A stretch of 64,000 bases of DNA, from positions 1,302,001 to 1,366,000 of the forward strand of contig BQMF02000022.1 in NCBI GenBank assembly GCA_027922465.2. The letters are read 5' to 3'. Below are positions 56,729 to 64,000 of this stretch, one piece after another; position 1 is the first letter of the stretch, and every line of letters starts with the position of its first letter. Source of the DNA: Turritopsis dohrnii (Eukaryota > Cnidaria > Hydrozoa > Anthoathecata > Oceaniidae). A model generated the notes under the pieces. That model was not told the origin of the DNA. It made no database searches and worked only from the letters and a program-made list of their open reading frames with translations. Position numbers and translations under genes: made by a program.

Positions 56729-59700
56729 TTAACGTTCATCGGATTTCTCAGCTGCAAAATTGTTGATTCCCTGAACTACTTTAGGTGACGGCATTTGACG
56801 TTTTGTCTCACAGAATGCTGTTAAGATAAGAAAAGAATTTTATTTTGAAACTCATTCATGGCTAAGTTCTAGCAGGACGTACAAAAGTAATGAGATGGGC
56901 TGAATTCAATCGTCGAATTTAAACGTGGTTTTCGACATGTTATTCACAAGAGAAAAGTATGAGGAGTAACAAAATGATCGAGACTTACTCGCCAATAAAA
57001 CTGGTAAGAATACGAGGCCATGCAACAAACCCAAGGTAACAATACCGAACATCATTTTGAAGAAAATATGGAAGATTTTACTAGTGGCAAGTGCTGTGGC
57101 TAAAACACCGATAAATGTACTGGCACCTGAAAAAAAAGAGAACGAAAATATAAAGAACGAAACGTGACATCATACTGACAAGTTAATACTACTAATAGGG
57201 GTTACATACGGAAGCCCATTGCTGCCATATTCTTTAAGCAAACTTTCCACCATATATTGCGCAATATCAAGTTCCTATTGCGCAATCAGTGACTTATTGC
57301 GTGATAAGTAGATCACCGTAAAGAAGTCATCAAAAATAGCTATTGCGCCTTAATGAGTGAATTACTGCGCAATAGCAAAGTTACTACTGCGAAATAAAGA
57401 TAACGCTATTGCGCAATATGAACATCGCTATTGCGAAATAACTAGTTAGTTATTGCGCAATATATGGTGGAAAGTTTGCTTAAAGAATATGGCAGCAATG
57501 GGCTTCCGTAGTCACACAAACACCTAACAATCGTAGTAACGTGTCTGCTGGTGTTGAATGCTTAAAGTGAGAGCTACCAATCTATGGATGTTTTACTTAA
57601 AAAAACTTACCACCCATGAAAACACTGATTCCCATGGTCTCCAGTGCATCTAATGCTTTTTCGTTCTTATTCGCCTTTTCTGAAGTGACGTAAGCGTGTG
57701 CAATGTGTGCTGAATAATCAACTGAAAATCCTATTGCCATGACGATGATGATCATCGATATTGAGTTGAGAGAGACATTCCAGATATACATGATACCAAG
57801 CAGTTCAAATATAAGGCTCACAAATCCACAAAACACGAAGAATGTGGCTGTAATGTTTGTGAGGTAAGGCAAGGTAATGAGCAAGATGATCCCTGACGAG
57901 ATTCCTAAATTTCGAATCGTATCCCTAAGCATAATGACAAATTGTTCGGTATAGATGTTATTTAGGGAAATAGCATAAACAGGTAGCTTGGTTTTCTCCT
58001 TTAATTCCTTTCTTAAGCTCAGCATCTCATTCTTACGGTGAGTTGATTCTTCTCGATCCGAGCTAAACACAATCAATCGACTAGCTTTAATTTTCCCATT
58101 GAATTTATCGAAGACGATGTCCGGGTAAAAGTATTTTTTATCCGCTAAAAATTGATGTAAGTGAACATAAAAATTTGTTTTGTTTACATCTTTCCTGTTT
58201 TCTTCTGACCATTTCAAAAAACTATTCATCCAGTTCATACTTCTGTTTTTAACAAATTCATTTTGTTGCACAATCAGGTTGATGTCAGCATATTGTTTCT
58301 GTATTGTCCTGTCCGTGTAGTCAACCTTGGTGTCCAATATTACACTAATTTCAAAGCTGGTTGGAAAGGCATCGTTCCGGTATTTGAAGAATTTGCCATA
58401 CGTAGTGTCTTCTAAGCCAAGGTTTAATGGATCGAAACTCTGATCTATCCGTAATGCACCCCATATACTTATGACCAATGAGAAAAGATAAAAAAAGATA
58501 ACAGCCAATCGGACGGTAGGTCGCAGTAAGAATAAACCATAACATCGAATTATCTAGAAATCAAAACAGAAAAAATAATAAAGAACAGATCAGACGAACA
58601 AGGAAAATCCTGGTAAAAAATACTTATTTTTTTCATCGGATTCGGGGAACTTTTGGTTTTAAGTGAATCTGATTTATATGAAAGGTTTGCAGTTTTTTTT
58701 TGTGAGGTTTTCGAAAAGATGTTTGTTGTATCACAGGTTCGATACTATTCACTAGTTTCTTTGGTATACTTTCTTCTTGGACTTAAAGCTGTTTATTTCC
58801 CATGACATTACAGGTCATGGCAAAGTGTGTACTTTACAGAACACTTGAACAAAATACGAAACATTTGACTCAAGAACATTACTAGAGGAGATCGTTATAA
58901 AGAAATGGTGTATTTCCTCTTGATGATTTGCCCAACATTTTTAATCTCCCCTTGGAATTTCGAAAAATTGCAATAACCCCAGTTCCCGATATAACCTCTG
59001 TTGCTCATGAAGGGAAATATGGTAGTTGCAAATTCCACTATCGACTGCAGTGGTTCCTGAAAATATTTACATGGGAAATTTCAATTTGTTATTATATTTT
59101 TACCTTGGTAGATTTTTCTGTATGATTTAAATCCTGGGAGACATCTTGATTTTTATCTCCTCTCCAAACAACGCAGGCTATGAAGTCTAGCCTGTTGTTA
59201 CATATTCGCTTTGCATCCAAAGCTAACAAGGCCAGGAACAAGGTTAACACTAGTATGAAACAAAATGTTATACTGAATGTCACATACAAACAAAAATATC
59301 GAATTGCGGGAAAATCGGTAATCGTTGAAACAGCGAATGCTACTAAATCTGTCACCGTTGTCATAGCAATCGAACTGCCTACACGTTTCATTGTACTTGC
59401 AATTCTGACAGGGGTAGATACGTCATGTTTTTCCCTGTCAAAACAATGGATGATGATGAATATGTTATCGATCCCCACACCAACAACCAAGAAGGGTAAG
59501 ACACCTGCGAAACCGATATATGGTTGACCAGTCAGCATCACGAAGCCAAATGCCGCAGCAATTCCCAAAATGAGTGTTCCAACGCCACCCACACCCAGAA
59601 GAAAATGACCGTTGACTGGATTTCTGAATTTAGCCAGCGTGATTGTACAGAAAATGATCATAAGTATTAAGGAGACTGGAACTAGTTTGATATCAGCTTC

Positions 59701-60483
59701 ACTAGACTGCAGAATACTGTCACTAGTGCTACGATGAGCAAAGTATAAAAGCTCGTAACCTTTGAAATGAAGCTCCACTCGAAATTTCTCCATTAGTTCG
59801 ATAAACTCCTTTTCCCATTTCATTTCTCTCTCAAACATTTCTTGATTGTTTGGGTCAGCGAGGAAATATTGAAAACGAATTGCTTTTGCATCAACTGAGA
59901 TGATGGTATCGTTTACACGTTCGACTTGCATGTGCCCAAACCAACTGGGGTACGTATATTTCGGAGTCCTTCCATTGCTTAATATGATCTGATCGTTTGA
60001 ATATGCTTGATTCACTACTTCGGAGACGTGTTGAATAGCTGACATATTATAGGAAAAAAGGTCTAACGGCGACATTGCAAAACAGTTTTGTAAAGTGTCT
60101 TCAACGCAGATTTCATTGTAGTCTTTGATATTTTGAACAGCTTGATGGATCAACAGAGTTTGTCGAAATAGTTCGTCATTCAAAGCAGATTTATCGTCTT
60201 CAAATTTCAAAATGAACTGTTGAACGCGCGAACTTAAGAGGAAATATCGATTTGCTCGTTTCAAGTCTTTCATTGATTGGCTGTGTTGTGGGATATATAA
60301 TTTATCAATGCGATTCAGATCGTAAAACCGAACGAAGCCAAGCGTGAAAAGCAGACATGTTATGACTGATACCAAAATGACTGTTTTTGGATTCGAGGCT
60401 ATTTGTTTGCTGAAGCAAAAGGAAGCTTTTTCGAAAGTTCGTTTCGTTATTTCACAAATTTTCGACCAGCTTGTTAACGTCAT
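56729..60483 (-). CDS. Patched domain-containing protein (RND-type membrane protein with sterol-sensing domain)
   Basis: Four coding exons on the minus strand: 60483-59104, 58553-57611, 57126-56989 and 56817-56729; 2550 nt, 849 residues, phases consistent. Exon 1: one transmembrane helix (VILVSVITCLLFTLGFVRF), a large extracellular loop, then five helices of the sterol-sensing domain with FLVVGVGIDNIFIIIHCFDR, the signature of Patched and dispatched-like proteins. Exon 2: the seventh helix (LAVIFFYLFSLVISIWGAL), a DPLNLGLED loop start, and the second bundle (MIIIVMAIGFSVDYSAHIAH). Exon 3: GIVTLGLLHGLVFLPVLLA. The length fits the PTCHD3/nematode PTR-like class rather than true Patched (about 1400). 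Members probably transport sterols or lipids. The ATG at 60483 follows a possible acceptor, so an upstream non-coding exon is likely. Confidence 0.92.
57207..57510. mobile_element. 304-bp hairpin MITE with 60-bp TIRs and ATTGCGCAAT decamers
   Basis: The ends TACGGAAGCCCATTGCTGCC... are perfect inverted repeats over about 60 bp. The element occupies the intron between the second and third exons of the Patched-like gene. Palindromic decamers ATTGCGCAAT occur at 57256, 57277, 57408 and 57452. Variants of one to three changes lie at 57296, 57342, 57364, 57386 and 57430. TA at each end could be the target duplication (Tc1/mariner-like). Confidence 0.92.
58554..59103. other. Intron 1 of the Patched-like gene
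   Basis: Intron of 550 bp with no recognised repeat. The splice joins EKSTK to IIRCYGLF without phase change. Confidence 0.7.
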
Positions 60484-62971
60484 ATTGGAATCTATAATGA
60501 GAAATACAAAGTTAGATTATCAGATCTGAATGTAGATAGTAGCTCGCGGACTTTTGAAATTTTGTTACTTCCTAAGTGTTTGGTCATATAAACTAGACAA
60601 ATTCTACATGATTAGTTCTTCCTTCAATGCTTGACGTGGTATCACGTCTTGGTGTGGGTTCAATGCTGAATGAAAATGTGCAAGAGGAAGGCATTAACAG
60701 TATCATAACATTTTTGCCGGTACAAACGCAGAGTTCGATCATGATCGTCGTTACCATCAGATGTCTACAGTACAAACCTTGTGAAATATTTCTGGGTTAG
60801 TGAGGGTAAGGGCTTGTCTCGTTCTTTCAGATGATTATAAGAAGCGTTTGAAGCGTGATGGTTACGATTTTTCAGTTGAGCTCCAAAAGCATTTGGGTTA
60901 TCAGATCCAGCAAACTTGTTGCTGTTCCCTAGACAACCAGTCCTCGAAACAACTGTAAGTTTCCTCAACTCTTTCTTTAACATCATCATAAGCCACTCCG
61001 CCCCACCCCTAGACACTTTCAGTAACCTCAACTTAATACTATCGCTTTATTAGCTTATGAGACAATATAATGGCTATCCAACTGTATTTGATTTTTTGTG
61101 TTGTTTTTTCTGTCCACATTATTCTTTACAATAACACAAGAGAAATGATACTTTGAATATTTCAGAGGCACATGGGAAACTTTGGGAAATATGCATTGCC
61201 ATCTCTTTAAATCCAGTTTTGTACACAAGATGATCTTCAATATCTAATACCTGGAAGTTGAGATTAAATAAATAAATAAATAAATAAACAAACAAACAAA
61301 TAGCTAAATACATAAATAAAAAACAAATGTGTCTTCAACATGTCTTTTTTTCAGATCTGCGCATTGTGTGTTTTGCTTAGCAAAATTTTCAATTGAAGAT
61401 GATAGACAGCCCTGAGGCAACTTAGTGACCATTTCTCGCTGTTTTGTTTTTGTCAGAGTTTGCTTAGTTTGTCAACACTATCCTGTTTGCAAGTTTGAGA
61501 CCCTGGGTTCGAGGTTGGTTGCTAACATGAAAACAACAACAACGACAACAATCTTTCAGCAGAAGAAATTTTTTACTTATTTCATTAGAGAGTCATATTT
61601 AACCCGTTCATTAACCCGTTCATTAACCCGTTTCTGTCATCTGTTTTACCAACAGCAGGACTACGAAATTCATCAGACATTTTTTTACTATCGAATTTTC
61701 CGTTTCCACTTGCAAAGAAATAAAACGTGAATTATAAATATAAAATCGAAAAAGAAAGAAAAGTTAAATAAATATCACCAAAGAAATATGCAGCAGATAA
61801 AAATAACTCGAACTGACTCGAACTAACTCGACACCGTCAACTCCGTACTAATACTCTCTCACAAAAAACTCGACGAATATTCGGCAACTCGAAGATTCAG
61901 TAACTCGAGCAGTGTTCATTGATCTCTTGGCGAGTTATTCTTTCAACTTCTTTAGCGTCGAGTACTGTTTTCTATGTGGTTCATAGTTTGACTGTTCCTG
62001 TAAATATACTGAGTAACTCTTGGAGTGTCAAAACTGAAACCTTGCCACATTGTTTATGTATCCTTGAAGGATATTACACTATGCAAGAATGTTTTTCTAG
62101 AAAGACAAGAAGCTTCAAAATAGCGGCGACTTTTTGAATAGGACATGACAGGTTCAAAGTCCAAAAGTTTTCTGCGTTGATACTGATGCAGCAGTTTTTT
62201 AACTAAACCTTTCTGAGTATAGCAAACCTATGTGGTCAAGAAATATTCTGTAAGAATTTAGAATGGGTCAGCAGTTATTTAAATCAGCGGCGTAAAACAT
62301 GAGACACAAAAAGTTTAAAATTCCAGAGTGACTAGATAGTGTAGCGAATCTGAAATGGAACTTACGCAAAACTGAAAAAAAAACAGCAGTGACGATTTTA
62401 TAGACCAAAGAGAAGCTTGATGTCAAATATACAATGAGAAGGAATGTTCACGAACCTCATGACATTCGTTTGAGAAAGCTGACATAACCGCAAAAATAAC
62501 AAATGATTTGAGGATAGCATTCGATTTCAAAATAAGTTTTATTCCCAGCTTAGCACGCAGCGAGTCAAAATTTGTTATCGAGTTTAGATTGACAAGATAC
62601 ACTTGACTAATGTGTCGGTTTTCAGAGCGATTAATGGTGAGCTCAGTCTTAAAGGCAACAACATGTCCAAGAGAGGATCAATCGCTATCTAAAAATCTGT
62701 AGAAATGTGGTATGGATTAGACTTAACTCATTAATAAAATCCTTCTCGTCTTTTCAGTGAAGGAATTTTCTTGTGTGTTAATTCCGTAGTTGATTCATTT
62801 CAAGTTTTGCATTGGTCAGCAAGAATAATTTAAATGTAAAGGATCAGGAAAAATGAACACATTATTTTGGTCTAAGCACTACTGAGCTAGTACATAAATT
62901 AATTTGTTTTATTAAGGTTAAATATCAATCACGCTTTTATAAATGATTAGCGATTACGTGTTGTGTAACAA
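60484..62971. other. Region upstream of the Patched-like gene, with simple repeats
   Basis: No gene was identified. The minus frame at 60765-61031 is open with a GT-like end but has no motif. Simple repeats: AAAT/AAAC units at 61263-61325 and three copies of TTAACCCGTTCA at about 61600-61632. 61498-61520 holds one arm of the foldback repeat (AGACCCTGGGTTCGAGGTT). Around 61808-61910, ACTCGA units recur (AACTCGAACTGACTCGAACT), perhaps a relic related to the element at 62972. Confidence 0.5.
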
Positions 62972-63594
62972 CAGTTGCCCCCCACCCCCACCCCCACCAC
63001 CCCGCTACTCGATCTCTTGCTATTTCGACACCCGCCTTACTGGACATAATTCCTTCGGTCCCACCAGATTCGACGTTTTTGAATGGAAATTTCCCCCGTT
63101 ATCTCGACATTTGTAACTCCACACCCGCCTATCTCGACATAAAACTCGACATTTTCAAAATGAAATAGCCAAATTGTTGGACATTTAAAGAAAGGAGTAA
63201 GTGGAAAATTCGCGAAACTCGCCTCATTTTATTAAACGATATTCTGAGCTCATGTTCTGTTACCGTCAATCAAAATCCTGTGAATTTAGGAGATGGGGAA
63301 GGGATGCAGGTGGAATGTACACTTCACTTCGTTGGCAAAGCAGGATATTATAAATATTCTTAGACAGCAGTATCAAGCAATCAACGAACTTTAATGGAAA
63401 CTGGCTATATGATAAAAATATATTCCAAATTATACATTAGTTTTTTCTTATTTAATTCTTCTAGGTACTGTCCAAACCTAATAAAAGCAAAATATAGGGG
63501 TGATAGGGGCAGTGGACAAAAATATAACATTAAAAAAAATCCCCCACTAACTCGACATCTTTCTCGCCCAAAGTCGAGTTAGCGGGCACAACTG
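62972..63594. mobile_element. pogo/Tigger-like non-autonomous element
   Basis: CAGTTGCCCC...CCCCGCTACTCGA at the left is mirrored by TCGAGTTAGCGGGCACAACTG at the right, with TA outside the right end. CAGTTGxxCCCGCTAACTCGA ends are typical of pogo/Tigger elements. TCTCGACAT and AACTCGACAT units recur inside. No transposase. The left end contains a C-rich tract (CCCCCACCCCCACCCCC). Confidence 0.72.
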
Positions 63595-64000
63595 TATAAT
63601 ATAATCACAAATCACCATCGGAAAATTGTACCGAAGTTATAGAATGACCAAATGATAATAACAACCTGTTTGAAATTTAAAAAAAGGAGGTTTTGAGAAT
63701 TGTACATGTAAAGACAGCTGTTATGTCGTTTTATGTCACTATGGTGCTTTAGCTTTGGAAAACTGAAGTACGAAGTTAAAAGAGTTGCGTGTAAACTCAC
63801 ATGACTGAAGAAATCGTATTTGATACAGGATGTGACAAGTTTTGTTTTATTTATCAGTTGATAAGAAACCCTTCAGAGGATACGTGCCGACTACAACCTT
63901 CATAAACTTACTATTGTGACGTCATCACATTTTTTGCCATGGTTATTTGGAGCATTCTGCCTAATCACTTTATACGCCGTAAAGATTTTTTGAATAATTA
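63595..64000. other. 3' end of the window, nothing recognised
   Basis: AT-rich sequence with short frames only. Confidence 0.4.

Noticed and set aside
59180..59527. 115-residue frame on the plus strand
   Set aside because: Antisense shadow of the Patched-like exon, which has clear transmembrane and signature motifs on the minus strand.
60765..61031. 88-residue minus-strand frame as a gene
   Set aside because: No motif, no convincing splice context; could be untranslated exon sequence at most.
61498..61520. tRNA gene suggested by GGGTTCGAGGTT
   Set aside because: No cloverleaf can be built around it; it matches an arm of the dispersed foldback repeat instead.

Overview
The window is animal genomic DNA: AT-rich, with many introns bounded by GT..AG, and very rich in transposons. 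The host genes are all metazoan (a DNAJC16-type co-chaperone, SAP18, a TRAF with a MATH domain, a Patched-family membrane protein). That set, the short introns, and the mix of Harbinger, Merlin, Tc1/mariner-like, hAT-like, Helitron-like and LINE sequences would fit a cnidarian or another early-branching animal. This placement is an inference from style, not proof. No bacterial operon, CRISPR array, rRNA gene or complete tRNA gene was seen.

Layout. 413-5452 (+): DNAJC16-like gene in 13 exons, with an apparent frame break at the start of the last exon. 6176-8858 (-): an unrecognised 400-residue protein with a charged coiled-coil C-terminus (5 exons). It lies head-to-head, 218 bp apart, with SAP18 (+; exon 1 at 9077-9247, exons 2-4 at 21116-21673). 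The 11.9-kb first intron of SAP18 holds a 4.8-kb Tc1/mariner-like element with 0.32-kb terminal inverted repeats (TIRs), a deleted Merlin element, an hAT-like non-autonomous element and smaller inverted-repeat elements. 22.2-24.9 kb: an unidentified reading frame, a foldback hairpin and a decayed hAT-like transposase. 25146-28755: two PIF/Harbinger elements abut and share a single TTA; the second is an apparently intact two-gene element (MADF protein plus DDE transposase). 31.6 kb: a 122-nt near-perfect palindrome. 32.3-35.8 kb: an alpha-kinase pseudogene cut off by a repeat, and an integrase-fold (rve-like) multi-exon gene or pseudogene (-).

36501-52850 (+): a TRAF-type adaptor (RING, zinc fingers, coiled coil, MATH) in five exons. 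Its 11.6-kb second intron carries a G-tract TIR element, an hAT-like element, a reverse-transcriptase relic, a 31-bp minisatellite and a CR1/Jockey-like LINE (-) that is itself split by an 829-bp TIR element with a clear CATCAG target duplication. Its third intron carries a 5'-truncated LINE with a GATT-repeat tail and a Helitron-like element. 52.8-56.7 kb is mostly intergenic with two TIR elements and one possible WW-domain exon (-). 56729-60483 (-): a Patched-family protein in four coding exons; one intron contains a 304-bp hairpin element studded with ATTGCGCAAT decamers. 62972-63594: a pogo/Tigger-like TIR element.

The host genes are not functionally linked to each other. What stands out is how transposons have filled introns, and the nested and abutting insertions that give a relative insertion history. 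Exon boundaries were set by hand from reading-frame continuity and GT/AG sites; phases were checked by summing exon lengths for DNAJC16, SAP18, the coiled-coil gene, TRAF and the Patched-like gene.
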